The position numbers and the translations under genes were made by a program. A DNA stretch of 64,000 nucleotides, from assembly GCF_001722335.1 (NCBI RefSeq), contig NZ_MIHA01000006.1, forward strand, positions 186,001-250,000. The letters are read 5' to 3'. Positions within the stretch are counted from its first letter, which is position 1. Each line of letters starts with the position of its first letter. Shown in pieces: positions 27,852 to 36,496 of the stretch. The notes under the pieces are model-generated. The model did no database searches. It was given only the letters and a program-made list of their open reading frames with translations, and was not told where the DNA came from. The stretch is from Mycolicibacterium flavescens (GTDB lineage Bacteria > Actinomycetota > Actinomycetes > Mycobacteriales > Mycobacteriaceae).

Positions 27852-30095
27852 GTGTCATCTGATACATCCGATGCTCGCCCCCCGCACGCCGACTCCAAGA
27901 CAGCGAGTAAAAGCGAGAGCGAGAACCCGGCGATCGACTCGCCGGAGCCGAAGGCGCACGCTCCACTGACCAACCGTGACTGGTGGCCGGAGCAGGTCGA
28001 CGTGTCGGTCCTGCACAGGCAGAACGAGAAGGGCAATCCGCTCGGGCCGGACTTCAACTACGCCGAAGAGTTCAAGAAGCTGGACGTCGAGGCGTTCAAG
28101 CGCGACGTCATCGAGCTCATCCGCACCTCGCAGGACTGGTGGCCGGCCGACTACGGCAACTACGCCGGCCTGTTCGTCCGGATGAGCTGGCACGCCGCAG
28201 GCACCTACCGCATCTTCGACGGACGTGGCGGCGCCGGCCAGGGTTCTCAACGTTTCGCCCCGCTGAACAGCTGGCCCGACAACGCCAACCTGGACAAGGC
28301 CCGGCGACTGCTGTGGCCGATCAAGCAGAAGTACGGCAACAAGATCTCCTGGGCCGACCTGATCGCCTACGCCGGCAACGCCGCACTCGAGCAGTCCGGC
28401 TTCGAGACGGCCGGCTTCGCGTTCGGTCGCGAGGACATCTGGGAGCCCGAGGAGATGCTGTGGGGCCAGGAGGACACCTGGCTGGGCACCGACAAGCGCT
28501 ACAACGGGACCAACGACAGCGAGCGCAAGCTGGCTGAGCCGTTCGGCGCCACCACCATGGGTCTGATCTACGTCAACCCCGAGGGCCCCGAAGGAAAGCC
28601 GGATCCGTTGGCCGCGGCCCACGACATCCGCGAGACGTTCGGCCGCATGGCGATGAACGACGAGGAGACCGCCGCTCTGATCGTCGGTGGCCACACCCTG
28701 GGCAAGACCCACGGCGCCGCGGACGTGAACGTCGGGCCCGAGCCCGAAGGTGCCCCGATCGAGGAACAGGGCCTGGGGTGGAAGTGCCCGTTCGGTTCCG
28801 GCAACGGCAACGACACCGTCACCAGCGGTCTCGAGGTCATCTGGACCGGCACGAACTCGCAGTGGAGCAACGCGTTCCTGCAGAACCTCTACGGCTACGA
28901 GTACGAGCTGACCAAGAGCCCGGCCGGCGCCTGGCAGTTCGAGGCCAAGGACGCCGAGGCGATCATCCCCGATCCGTTCGGCGGGCCGCCGCGCAAGCCG
29001 ACGATGCTCGTCACCGACATCTCGATGCGGGAGGACCCGATCTACGGCAAGATCACCCGCCGCTGGCTCGATCACCCCGAGGAGCTCAACGAGGCCTTCG
29101 CCAAGGCCTGGTACAAGCTGATGCACCGCGACATGGGGCCGATCAGCCGCTACCTCGGTCCGTGGATCGCCGAGCCGCAGCTGTGGCAGGACCCGGTCCC
29201 GGCGGTCGATCACGCGTTGATCGACGAGCAGGACATCGCGCAGCTCAAGAGCAAGCTGCTCGATTCCGGCCTGACCGTGCAGCAGCTGATCAAGACGGCG
29301 TGGGCGTCGGCGGGCAGCTACCGCGGCACCGACAAGCGCGGCGGCGCCAACGGCGCCCGGGTGCGGCTGGAGCCGCAGCGGAGCTGGGAGGCCAACGAGC
29401 CGGCCGAACTGGCGAAGGTGCTGCCCGTGCTCGAGCGCGTTCAGCAGGAGTTCAACGCCTCGGCCACCGGAGGCAAGAAGGTGTCGCTGGCCGACATCAT
29501 CGTGCTCGGTGGCTCGGCGGCCGTCGAGAAGGCCGCTCGTGACGCGGGTTACGAGATCGACGTGCACTTCGCGCCGGGCCGCACCGACGCCTCTCAGGAG
29601 CAGACGGATGTGGAGTCGTTCGCGGTGCTCGAACCGCGGGTCGACGGCTTCCGCAACTTCTTCCGCCCCGGCGAGAAGAACCCGCTGGAGCAGCAGCTGG
29701 TGGAGCGGGCCTACATGCTCGACCTGACGGCTCCGGAGCTGACCGCTCTGCTTGGCGGTCTGCGGGTGCTCAACGTCAACCACGGCGGCGTCAAGCACGG
29801 CGTGTTCACCGACCGGCCGGGCGTGTTGAGCAACGACTTCTTCGTCAACCTGCTCGACATGCGCACGCAGTGGAAGCCGTCGGAGAACCAGGAGAACGTC
29901 TACGAGGGCCGCGACCGGGTCACCGGTGAAACCCGGTGGACGGCCACCGCCAACGACCTGGTGTTCGGCTCGAACTCGGTGCTGCGCGGCATCGCCGAGG
30001 TCTACGCGCAGGACGACAGCAAGGACAAGTTCGTCGAGGACTTCGTCGCTGCCTGGGTCAAGGTGATGAACAACGACCGGTTCGATCTGGACTGA
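27852..30095 (+). CDS. katG: Catalase-peroxidase KatG
   Basis: Bifunctional haem enzyme of 747 residues that removes H2O2 and activates isoniazid in mycobacteria. Distal residues Arg110, Trp113 and His114 lie in [12 protein letters not shown]. Tyr240 and Met266 complete the Met-Tyr-Trp cross-link, and proximal His281 lies in [10 protein letters not shown]. The residue matching Ser315 of M. tuberculosis is Ser325 in [10 protein letters not shown], so the common resistance substitution is absent. The loop before it reads [12 protein letters not shown], differing from KSSYGTGTG. The C-terminal duplicated domain is full length. GTG start at 27852; it is followed by a hairpin terminator. Confidence 0.96.
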   Translation: MSSDTSDARPPHADSKTASKSESENPAIDSPEPKAHAPLTNRDWWPEQVDVSVLHRQNEKGNPLGPDFNYAEEFKKLDVEAFKRDVIELIRTSQDWWPADYGNYAGLFVRMSWHAAGTYRIFDGRGGAGQGSQRFAPLNSWPDNANLDKARRLLWPIKQKYGNKISWADLIAYAGNAALEQSGFETAGFAFGREDIWEPEEMLWGQEDTWLGTDKRYNGTNDSERKLAEPFGATTMGLIYVNPEGPEGKPDPLAAAHDIRETFGRMAMNDEETAALIVGGHTLGKTHGAADVNVGPEPEGAPIEEQGLGWKCPFGSGNGNDTVTSGLEVIWTGTNSQWSNAFLQNLYGYEYELTKSPAGAWQFEAKDAEAIIPDPFGGPPRKPTMLVTDISMREDPIYGKITRRWLDHPEELNEAFAKAWYKLMHRDMGPISRYLGPWIAEPQLWQDPVPAVDHALIDEQDIAQLKSKLLDSGLTVQQLIKTAWASAGSYRGTDKRGGANGARVRLEPQRSWEANEPAELAKVLPVLERVQQEFNASATGGKKVSLADIIVLGGSAAVEKAARDAGYEIDVHFAPGRTDASQEQTDVESFAVLEPRVDGFRNFFRPGEKNPLEQQLVERAYMLDLTAPELTALLGGLRVLNVNHGGVKHGVFTDRPGVLSNDFFVNLLDMRTQWKPSENQENVYEGRDRVTGETRWTATANDLVFGSNSVLRGIAEVYAQDDSKDKFVEDFVAAWVKVMNNDRFDLD

Positions 30096-30109
30096 TCGCA
30101 AGCAACGAA

Positions 30110-30892
30110 ATGCGGCACCCCGCGGGCTCATCGGGCTCGCGGGGTGTCGCGCGTTCTGCGCCGTTTCTGTTGCTGTCCATCCGTGGTGAGGACGAGGCCG
30201 CCGACGACGAGTACCGGGCGATGATGCGGTTCGCCGGCGTCGACACCGCGGGTATGCACCGCATCCGGTTGACGCACGAACCGTTGGGCCGCATCGATCT
30301 GGCGGACTACTCGGGGGTCATCCTCGGCGGTGGTCCGTACAACGTCAGCGACCTCGCCGACGCCAAGTCGCAGACGCAGCGGCGTGCCGAGGCCGAGCTG
30401 CTCGACCTGCTGGCGCGGATCGTCGACGAGGATTTCCCGTTCCTCGGATGCTGTTACGGCGTCGGCACGCTGGGCAGCGTGATCGGCGCCCGGATCGACC
30501 GCACCTACCCCGAACCGGTGGGCGGGGTCAGCGTCACCGTCACCGCCGAGGGCCGCGACGACGACCTGTTCGCCGATGTCCCGGATGTTTTCGACGCATA
30601 CGGCGGGCACAAGGAGGGGGCTTCGTCGCTGCCCGCCGAGGCGGTGCGGCTCGCGTCGTCACCCGACTGTCCGGTGCAGGCGTTCCGGGTCGGGCGCAAC
30701 GTGTACGCCACCCAGTTCCACCCCGAACTCGACCTCGACGGGCTGATCACCCGCATCAACGTCTACAAGAATCACGGCTACTTTCCGCCGGAATCCGCCG
30801 AGTCGCTGAAAACTGCTGCGCGGCAATGGGATGTGCGGTATCCGCCAAAGATCCTGAAACGGTTCGCCGACAAGTACGCCCGCCGTGGTTGA
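30110..30892 (+). CDS. Class I glutamine amidotransferase-like protein
   Basis: Protein of 260 residues with a GATase-1 fold, resembling GMP-synthase-type amidotransferase domains standing alone. Key segments are SGVILGGGPYNVSD, FPFLGCCYGVGTLG with the nucleophile cysteine, and VYATQFHPELD with the catalytic His and Glu. It would release ammonia from glutamine for an unknown partner, or hydrolyse a related amide. Homologues I know begin close to APFLLLSIRGEDEAAD, so ATG 30110 may be slightly too long. No standard start codon is nearer, and the first codons overlap the katG terminator. Confidence 0.8.
   Translation: MRHPAGSSGSRGVARSAPFLLLSIRGEDEAADDEYRAMMRFAGVDTAGMHRIRLTHEPLGRIDLADYSGVILGGGPYNVSDLADAKSQTQRRAEAELLDLLARIVDEDFPFLGCCYGVGTLGSVIGARIDRTYPEPVGGVSVTVTAEGRDDDLFADVPDVFDAYGGHKEGASSLPAEAVRLASSPDCPVQAFRVGRNVYATQFHPELDLDGLITRINVYKNHGYFPPESAESLKTAARQWDVRYPPKILKRFADKYARRG
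30116..30146 (+). terminator. katG terminator hairpin
   Basis: CACCCCGCG and CGCGGGGTG form a perfect 9-bp stem with a 13-base loop, starting 20 bases after the katG stop. There is no T-tract. The assigned start of the next gene (30110) lies just before the stem, so read-through mRNA would hide its 5' coding part in the hairpin. Confidence 0.6.
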
Positions 30893-30921
30893 CCGGGCCG
30901 CGGGCGGGGCACCTTAGAGTC

Positions 30922-31581
30922 GTGGACACCGTCGAGTACTCCCCCGGCCGCGCCGCCGACATCTACGGCGACATCTCCCAGTCGACCGTGATGATGTGGC
31001 ACGGCGCGCAGACCGACTCGCGGGCGGCGATGCGCCCGCTGGCCGAACGGGTGCACCGGCACGGAGCGACGGTGGTCCTCGCCGACTGGGACTCACACGC
31101 CGACGACGGCGGTCGCGCCGACCTGGTGGCGTCGGCCCGGTTCGCCGCCGAACGCTGCGATGGCCGTCCGCTGGTGCTGGTGGGCTGGTCGATGGGCGGA
31201 CTGGCCGCGGCCGGCCTGACGTTCCAGGCGGCGCAGATCGGCGTCGACGTCGCCCACACCGTCTGCCTCGCAGGCGCCTTCATGGTGCGCGACCCGATCT
31301 CCGCGGGGCCGCTGCCGTCGTCTCTGAGCGGGACGCCGACACCGTTCACGTTGCTGCACGGCGCCGACGACGACGTGATTCCCGCCGACGCCAGCGGGGA
31401 TTTCGCCGCGGTGCTCACCCGCAACTCGTGGCCGGTCGACTGCGTGGTGTTGGCCGCCGACCACGGGTCGATCGCCGGGGCGACGTACGACCCGGGCGCC
31501 GACCGCTATTCGCCGGCGGTAGATGCGGCCACCCTGGAGGTCGCCGACGACGTCGCCGCCCGCATCGCCGCCGTTTTGTAG
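30922..31581 (+). CDS. Alpha/beta hydrolase
   Basis: Protein of 219 residues with an alpha/beta hydrolase core. The oxyanion segment is VMMWHGAQTD, the nucleophile elbow GWSMGGLAA, the acid region LLHGADDDVIP and the histidine AADHGSIAG. It resembles small esterases and dienelactone hydrolase-like proteins. No signal peptide is present, so it acts in the cytosol on an unknown ester. GTG 30922 is chosen because upstream in-frame codons overlap the previous gene. It converges with a small secreted protein. Confidence 0.8.
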   Translation: MDTVEYSPGRAADIYGDISQSTVMMWHGAQTDSRAAMRPLAERVHRHGATVVLADWDSHADDGGRADLVASARFAAERCDGRPLVLVGWSMGGLAAAGLTFQAAQIGVDVAHTVCLAGAFMVRDPISAGPLPSSLSGTPTPFTLLHGADDDVIPADASGDFAAVLTRNSWPVDCVVLAADHGSIAGATYDPGADRYSPAVDAATLEVADDVAARIAAVL

Positions 31582-31582
31582 G

Positions 31583-31957
31583 TCACTCCAAGGTGTCGAC
31601 GCGGTGCGCCCAGCGCAGATGGCCGCCGCCCATGTCGGCGCAGAAGAACGCGACGCCGTCGGAACCCTGGGCCGACAGGTCCCGCTCGGGGCAGTCCATC
31701 GCGACGTTGTAGACACCGACCAGCGGCCCGGCCGCCGTCCAGACACCGGTCTTGTTGCACACGTACGTCTCCCCGCCCGCGCCGAGTCCGTAGTTGAAGT
31801 ACTTGCCCGGTGAGCACGGTGCTCCGCCGACGACGTTGCGTGCCACGTTCGGGACGCAGTCGGCGCTGTAGCAGACCGCGGCGGCGTTGGGCGCGAACAT
31901 GATCGACGCGACGAGCATCGCGGCCGCCGTCGTCGCTGCCGTCTGCAGAGGTGTCAT
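31583..31957 (-). CDS. Secreted cysteine-containing protein, 124 residues
   Basis: Protein with a signal peptide (hydrophobic residues 6-25, cleavage likely after PNAAA) and a mature part of about 95 residues with six cysteines (CYSADC, APCSPGKYF, VCNK, MDCPER, FFCADMGG), likely forming disulfides. A Trp/Gly-rich end HLRWAHRVDTLE is present. It may be extracellular. No family function is recognised; cysteine pairs are unusual enough to suggest a stable extracellular fold. Confidence 0.65.
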   Translation of the reverse strand: MTPLQTAATTAAAMLVASIMFAPNAAAVCYSADCVPNVARNVVGGAPCSPGKYFNYGLGAGGETYVCNKTGVWTAAGPLVGVYNVAMDCPERDLSAQGSDGVAFFCADMGGGHLRWAHRVDTLE

Positions 31958-32001
31958 CGGACCATCGTGACACCCCGCGGCGTCGATTGCCGGCGAATCG
32001 C

Positions 32002-32032
32002 TTGACCTCAACAATGGTTGAGGATGCAGAGT
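32002..32032 (+). promoter_or_regulatory. MerR/SoxR-type promoter with SoxR-box-like dyad
   Basis: CCTCAAC-AATG-GTTGAGG (32006-32023) is a perfect 7-bp inverted repeat with a 4-bp centre, close to the SoxR box CCTCAAGNNNNCTTGAGG. It sits between TTGACC (-35, 32002-32007) and CAGAGT (32027-32032). The 19-bp spacer is typical of MerR-family promoters. The -10 ends six bases before the ATG at 32039. Confidence 0.6.
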
Positions 32033-32038
32033 CGACGC

Positions 32039-32701
32039 ATGACGACATCAACGACACAGAAGCTGCTCCAATTGCGTGACGATCTGTGGCAGACGCGGTT
32101 GGACACCCCGTTTCCCGGTCTGACGACCCACGCCTACCTGTGGCGCGGCCCGCGCGGCAACGTGCTGTTCTACAGTCCGGCGACCGAAGCCGACTTCGAC
32201 GCCATCGAGGCGCTCGGCGGCATCAGCGCGCAGTACCTGTCGCACCTGGACGAAGCCGGCCCCAACCTGTCCCGGATTGCCGAGCGGTTCGGGTCCCGGC
32301 TGCACGCCCCCGCCGCCGAAGCCGAGGCGATCACCCGTCACGCCGCGATCGACGTCGCGCTCGGCTACGAGCGATATGTCGACGACAACGGTGTCGAGGT
32401 GCTGCCCACCCCGGGTCATTCCGATGGCAGCACAAGCTATCTCGTCACCGGCGCCGCCGACGAGCGGTATCTGTTCACCGGCGACACCATGTTCCTGACC
32501 CGGGAGGGGACCTGGTCGACGTTCCTGCCGCCCGGGCGCGGTAGTGCCGCCGAGTTGCGCAATTCCGTTGCGCTGCTGGGCACGGTGTCGCCGGACCTGG
32601 TGATCTCCAGCGCGTTCGGCGGGGACACCGCGTGGGCCGTCGTCGACGACGACCGGTGGGCGCGGTGCGTTGCGCAAGCCCTGTCGACCGTGCCGGCGTG
32701 A
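32039..32701 (+). CDS. MBL-fold metallo-hydrolase
   Basis: Protein of 220 residues of the MBL superfamily with shortened active-site loops. The place of HxHxDH is held by YLSHLDEAGPN, so one or more ligands differ. LPTPGHSDGSTSYLV and FTGDTMFL resemble later MBL motifs. ATG 32039 is supported by a leaderless-type promoter placing the first transcribed base at the A. A SoxR-box-like dyad in that promoter suggests redox- or drug-responsive control. Substrate and metal content are uncertain. Confidence 0.78.
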   Translation: MTTSTTQKLLQLRDDLWQTRLDTPFPGLTTHAYLWRGPRGNVLFYSPATEADFDAIEALGGISAQYLSHLDEAGPNLSRIAERFGSRLHAPAAEAEAITRHAAIDVALGYERYVDDNGVEVLPTPGHSDGSTSYLVTGAADERYLFTGDTMFLTREGTWSTFLPPGRGSAAELRNSVALLGTVSPDLVISSAFGGDTAWAVVDDDRWARCVAQALSTVPA

Positions 32702-32710
32702 CCAGTGGGC

Positions 32711-32773
32711 TCGCGATTTCTGCGGGAAGGTCGCCGATCGTCGAGAATCGCGACCCTCGCGCAGATCTCGGCG
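32711..32773. repeat. Imperfect hairpin between convergent genes, family B
   Basis: Two 24-base arms (32711-32734 and 32750-32773) pair at 17 of 24 positions around a 15-base loop, with the blocks TCTGCG and GGTCGC matching in both. It lies between the convergent MBL and DUF899 genes and probably ends both transcripts. The left arm resembles the sequence at 1701. Confidence 0.5.
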
Positions 32774-32781
32774 CCTCGAGG

Positions 32782-33528
32782 TTACGGGTGGGGCGGGCGT
32801 TGGTCGTCGGGGTCGTCCGGGTCGGGGTCGCCGAACCAGCGCCACGGCCGGTGCTCGGCATACGAGTCGTTCCACGTCCACCATTCGTACGGTGGGTCCT
32901 GCGGGTACCCCGGGGGCGAGTCCTCCCAGTTCTCCTGCCGGCCGAGCGCGGTGATGTCGAGGAGATTCCACGTGTTGACGAAGGTCTCGTCGCCGCGGCC
33001 GTTGACGAAATACGTGCGGTAGATCCGGTTCTCGTCGTCGCGGATGAAGGCGTTGGTGCCGTGCCAGTCCCGGACTCCGAAGTCGGCGTCGAAACCGTCG
33101 GTGATCGTGTACCAGGGGTGCCGCCAGCCCATCTTCGCCTTCATGCGCTCGAGGTCAGCCTGTGACGCCCGAGACACGTAGACGAACGTGGTGTCGCGGG
33201 CGTTGAGGTGCGCCAGGTTCGGGACGTGGTCGGCCATCAGCGAGCATCCCGGACAACCGTGTGCGGGCCAGTCGCCGGTGCCTTCTTCGATGAACGCCCG
33301 GTAGATGATCAGTTGGCGCCGGCCATCGAACAGGTCGAGCAGGTTGACCCTGCCGTCGGGACCGTCGAACTCGTAGTCTCTGTGCACCGCCAGCCACGGC
33401 ATCCGGCGGCGCTGCGCGGCGAGTGCGTCGCGGGCGCGCATGACCTCTTTCTCTTTGATCAGCATCTCCTGCCACGCGTCCATCCACTCCTGCTCAGAGA
33501 CGACGGGTGGTGTGCGCATCGCGGTCAT
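32782..33528 (-). CDS. DUF899 family thioredoxin-like protein
   Basis: Protein of 248 residues of the DUF899 family, thioredoxin-fold proteins of unknown activity. Core segments are VNLLDLFDGRRQLIIYRAF, HGCPGCSLMADHV with a CPGC pair, and AFIRDDENRIYRTYFVNGRG. The end is rich in Asp and Pro. The start overlaps the stop of the upstream ArsR-SRPBCC gene by 4 bp (33525-33528), so the two are translationally coupled and probably share the regulated promoter at 34342-34371. The CPGC pair suggests redox function, but this is unproven. Confidence 0.85.
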   Translation of the reverse strand: MTAMRTPPVVSEQEWMDAWQEMLIKEKEVMRARDALAAQRRRMPWLAVHRDYEFDGPDGRVNLLDLFDGRRQLIIYRAFIEEGTGDWPAHGCPGCSLMADHVPNLAHLNARDTTFVYVSRASQADLERMKAKMGWRHPWYTITDGFDADFGVRDWHGTNAFIRDDENRIYRTYFVNGRGDETFVNTWNLLDITALGRQENWEDSPPGYPQDPPYEWWTWNDSYAEHRPWRWFGDPDPDDPDDQRPPHP

Positions 33529-34301
33529 GCCGCCTCCAGCTCACTCTTGAGGTTGGCCAGCTTCCAAGGCCATCCGCCCGAAATAAGGCCTCGCACAGTA
33601 CTTTCCGCCGGAAAGTCGTCGTGGGTTACGGTCAGCTTCACCTGGTCCTCCTCGACGGGTTCGATCTCGAAGGTGACCTTGGAGCGGCGCTCGCCGGCGG
33701 CCTTGGCGATGGTCTCCTCGTCGAGACCGAGCTGGACCAGTTCGGGCACGAACGTGTGGAACGTGAAGGCGAGGCGCCGGTACGGATCCGATTCGAGGAT
33801 CACCTGTTCGGGGTGTTCGATCTCGAGGCCGCTGCGGTCGGCCCACACGTAGGTGGAACCTTTCTGCCAGTCCGACACGACGGCGTGGCCCATATAGCGG
33901 TTCGAGAAGGCCGGGTCGGTGATGGCCTGCCACAGGCGTTCCGGCGTGGTGCGGATGTAGGTGGTGTAGACGAACTCGGGGCTGCTGTCCATCGGTGGGC
34001 TCTCCAATGCGGTCTTGAGGTCCGCGAGCGTCTGCACGCGCGCGCGGTCGTACTGATTGATCCAGCGGTCGGCGATCGCGTTGATCGGCTCGGCGTTGAG
34101 GTAGTGCAATTTCTCGCGCCCCCGCCACACGGTGGCGATGAGATTGGCCTCCTCGAGCACGGCCAGGTGCTTGCTGACCGATTGGCGGGCCATCGACAGC
34201 CGTGAGCACAGGTCGCGCAGCGTCTGACCGTTGCGTTCGTTGAGGCTGTCGAGCAGCAGGCGCCGGTTGGGGTCGGCCAGCGCCTTGAAGACCGCGTCCA
34301 T
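33525..34301 (-). CDS. ArsR-type HTH fused to SRPBCC (AHSA1) domain
   Basis: Protein of 258 residues. Residues 1-90 are an ArsR-like winged helix (MDAVFKALADPNRRLLLDSL, then MARQSVSKHLAVLEEANLI). Residues 105-258 are an AHSA1/SRPBCC ligand-binding fold (YIRTTPERLWQAITDPAFSN, ending WKLANLKSELEAA). It is probably a ligand-responsive autorepressor, coupled to the DUF899 gene. ATG 34301 is preferred over 34310 because GAAGAG then has a 9-base spacer. Two inverted repeats in its promoter, one exactly in the -35/-10 spacer, support autoregulation. Confidence 0.85.
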   Translation of the reverse strand: MDAVFKALADPNRRLLLDSLNERNGQTLRDLCSRLSMARQSVSKHLAVLEEANLIATVWRGREKLHYLNAEPINAIADRWINQYDRARVQTLADLKTALESPPMDSSPEFVYTTYIRTTPERLWQAITDPAFSNRYMGHAVVSDWQKGSTYVWADRSGLEIEHPEQVILESDPYRRLAFTFHTFVPELVQLGLDEETIAKAAGERRSKVTFEIEPVEEDQVKLTVTHDDFPAESTVRGLISGGWPWKLANLKSELEAA

Positions 34302-34315
34302 CTCCACCATCTCTT

Positions 34316-34371
34316 CATGCAGCTGATTGGCTGCATGATCGACAATAGGCAGCTATCTGGCTGCCTGTCAA
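34316..34371 (-). promoter_or_regulatory. Promoter and two operator dyads of the ArsR-SRPBCC/DUF899 operon
   Basis: On the minus strand TTGACA (34366-34371) and TATTGT (34342-34347) flank an 18-bp spacer containing GGCAGC-CAGATA-GCTGCC. A second dyad, CATGCAGC-CAATCA-GCTGCATG (34316-34337), lies just past the expected transcription start. The dyad centres are 30 bp apart, about three helical turns. Both share GCAGC-N6-GCTGC. Confidence 0.8.
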
Positions 34372-34493
34372 TGGTCGGCTGCGCGAGGCAGGCGGCTATC
34401 GCGATCCATCGAACTTCGCGAGGACAGCTCGTGTGTGCACGTCGTTGCCGCATCAATCAGTTGGCGGCGTGGTGCTGTGGCAGGCTCGGCATC

Positions 34494-35630
34494 GTGGACC
34501 TGCCCGCCCCCGATCCAGACCTCGCGCACCTCGCCGACGTGGTGCCGTCGGTGCTGGCGGCGATGGGTGCCGACGGCTTCGAACCCCGCATCGCGCTGCG
34601 CGGCGACATCGCCGGGGCCTGCGTGCTGCTGATCGACGGGCTCGGCGCCGAACTGCTCGACACCTATGCCGCCGACGCCCCGGTGCTGGCCGGGCTGCGC
34701 GGGCAGACCCTGCAGGTCGGGTTCCCCTCGACGACCGCGGCGGGTCTCGCCGCGATCGGCACCGGCTGCCGGTCCGGTGAGCACGGGTTCGTCGGCTACT
34801 CCTTCCGGATGGCCGACGCCGGGGTGGTCAACGCGCTGCGGTGGCGTCCGCACCCGTGGGGCGAGGATCTGCGCGGCACCGTCGTTCCCGAGGACGTCCA
34901 ACCGATGCCGACGACGTTCGAGCGTGCGGCCGCCGCCGGCGTCGCGGTCAGCGTGATCTCCGGCGCCGAGTTCGCCGGTTCCGGTCTGACCAGGGCCGTC
35001 CTGCGCGGCGGGCGCTACGTCGGTGTCCACGCCCTGGGCGATCTGGCGGCCGGTGCGCGGGACACCCTGTCGGACAAGGGATTCTGCTACGGCTACCACA
35101 GTGAGCTCGACATGATGGGGCACCTGCACGGACCCGGGTCGCCGCAGTGGCGGATGCAGCTGCGCCAGATCGACCGCCTCGTCGAATCGGTGGTCGAGGC
35201 GCTGCCGTCGGGCGGACTGCTCGCGGTGGTCGCCGACCACGGCATGGTCGCCGTGCAGCCACAGGACAGCGTCGACATCGACACCACGCCGAGCCTGCGC
35301 GAGGGCGTGCGGGAAATCGGCGGCGAACCGCGCGCCCGACACCTCTATATAGAGGACGGCGCCGAGGCCGACGTGCTCGCCGCCTGGCGCGCCGAACTCG
35401 GCGAACTCGCCTGGGTGCTGCCACGTGACGAGGCGGTGCAGGCCGGGTGGTTCGGTGAGCGGGTCAGCGACGCCGTGCTGCCCCGGATCGGCGACGTGAT
35501 CGCCGCCGCGCGGGGGTCCGCGGCCATGGTCCGACGGTCGGTCGAACCGCTCGAATCTTCGCTGATCGGGCACCACGGCTCCCTGACCTTCGCTGAACAA
35601 GCGGTTCCGTTGCTGCTGGCGTACGGCTGA
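34494..35630 (+). CDS. Alkaline phosphatase superfamily (nucleotide pyrophosphatase/phosphodiesterase-like)
   Basis: Protein of 378 residues resembling type I phosphodiesterase/nucleotide pyrophosphatases. ACVLLIDGLGAELLDTY carries the first metal aspartate and FPSTTAAGLAAIGTG the threonine nucleophile. YGYHSELDMMGHLHGPGS and VVADHGM provide further metal ligands. No signal peptide is seen, so it is probably cytosolic. The GTG 34494 start excludes the operator region of the divergent ArsR gene. The substrate is unknown; related mycobacterial proteins are annotated only as alkaline phosphatase family. Confidence 0.82.
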   Translation: MDLPAPDPDLAHLADVVPSVLAAMGADGFEPRIALRGDIAGACVLLIDGLGAELLDTYAADAPVLAGLRGQTLQVGFPSTTAAGLAAIGTGCRSGEHGFVGYSFRMADAGVVNALRWRPHPWGEDLRGTVVPEDVQPMPTTFERAAAAGVAVSVISGAEFAGSGLTRAVLRGGRYVGVHALGDLAAGARDTLSDKGFCYGYHSELDMMGHLHGPGSPQWRMQLRQIDRLVESVVEALPSGGLLAVVADHGMVAVQPQDSVDIDTTPSLREGVREIGGEPRARHLYIEDGAEADVLAAWRAELGELAWVLPRDEAVQAGWFGERVSDAVLPRIGDVIAAARGSAAMVRRSVEPLESSLIGHHGSLTFAEQAVPLLLAYG

Positions 35631-35883
35631 GTGCCGCCCGCGTCTTCGACGATCCCGCTCGTAATCGTCCGTCTTTCAGATGATTTCGTGCTCCACCACT
35701 GCGCACCACCGGCAATTCGATTGCCGTGACGACCTTTTCGAGTTTGGTATTCGGTGTTGCTGCCTTCCTCCGAAACGCGAGACTGTGCAGGTATTTTCGT
35801 GAAATGCGCAATAGAACGCGCAGGCTGTGGCCGCTGTCACAGATTTTGGAGGCGTCAAAGCGACTCTGTTAACGTCCCGCCGC

Positions 35884-36465
35884 ATGTTTGCTATCGCCAC
35901 ACTTTTGACGCTTGTCAACCAGGTGTCGGGCACCCCGTACGTGTCCGGCGGGGACTCCCCCGCGGGTACGGACTGCTCCGGCCTGGTGTCATGGGTGACT
36001 AATGCAGCGACCGGCCGCCCCGTCTACGGCGACCGCTTCAACACCGGAAACATCGAAAGCGAACTGCTCGAGCGCGGCTTCCAGTACGGCACCCAGCCCG
36101 GCGCCCTCGTGGTCGGCTGGAACAGCGGCCACACCGCCGCCACGCTGCCCGACGGCACGCCGGTCTCCGCCGGCGAAGGCGGCGGCGTCAAAATCGGCGG
36201 TGGCGGCGCCTACCAGGACCAGTTCACCAAGCACATGTTCCTGCCGATGCCCCCCGAGCAGCCGATGCACCCGGGCGCTCCGGTCGTCATGATGGCCGGG
36301 CACGAGGCCCCGCCGCCCCCGCCGCCGCCGGCGGACCCCTTCGCACCGCCACCTCCGCCGCCCGCCGACCCGTTCGCGCCACCTCCGCCGCCACCGCCGG
36401 GCGCACCGCTGCCGCCCCCGCTGGCCGACCCGTTCGCGCCGCCGCCACCCATGCCGCCCGTCTGA
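35884..36465 (+). CDS. NlpC/P60-like protein with proline-rich repeat tail
   Basis: Protein of 193 residues. The N-terminal 125 residues resemble a small NlpC/P60-like cysteine peptidase core: GTPYVSGGDSPAGTDCSGLV with Cys31 and WNSGHTAATLPDGTPVSAGE with His. Similar domains occur in mycobacteriophage tail and lysis proteins. Both catalytic residues are present, unlike RipD. The C-terminal 55 residues are proline-rich, with ADPFAPPPP three times. ATG 35884 leaves no signal peptide; a start at GTG 35827 adds 19 residues but no clear signal either, so the export route is unclear. It may be a peptidoglycan-active enzyme. Confidence 0.7.
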   Translation: MFAIATLLTLVNQVSGTPYVSGGDSPAGTDCSGLVSWVTNAATGRPVYGDRFNTGNIESELLERGFQYGTQPGALVVGWNSGHTAATLPDGTPVSAGEGGGVKIGGGGAYQDQFTKHMFLPMPPEQPMHPGAPVVMMAGHEAPPPPPPPADPFAPPPPPPADPFAPPPPPPPGAPLPPPLADPFAPPPPMPPV

Positions 36466-36496
36466 GCAGAACCAGCGCCGGGATAGCCTCTGCGGC

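Noticed and set aside
27855..30131. A 758-residue open frame on the minus strand opposite katG
   Set aside because: Same cause: codon bias of katG leaves the complement open. No recognisable domain, and the real gene has all catalytic residues.
36293..36462. Short regular repeats in DNA that might suggest a CRISPR-like array
   Set aside because: They are codon repeats of a proline-rich protein tail (ADPFAPPPP units) with no spacers of constant length.
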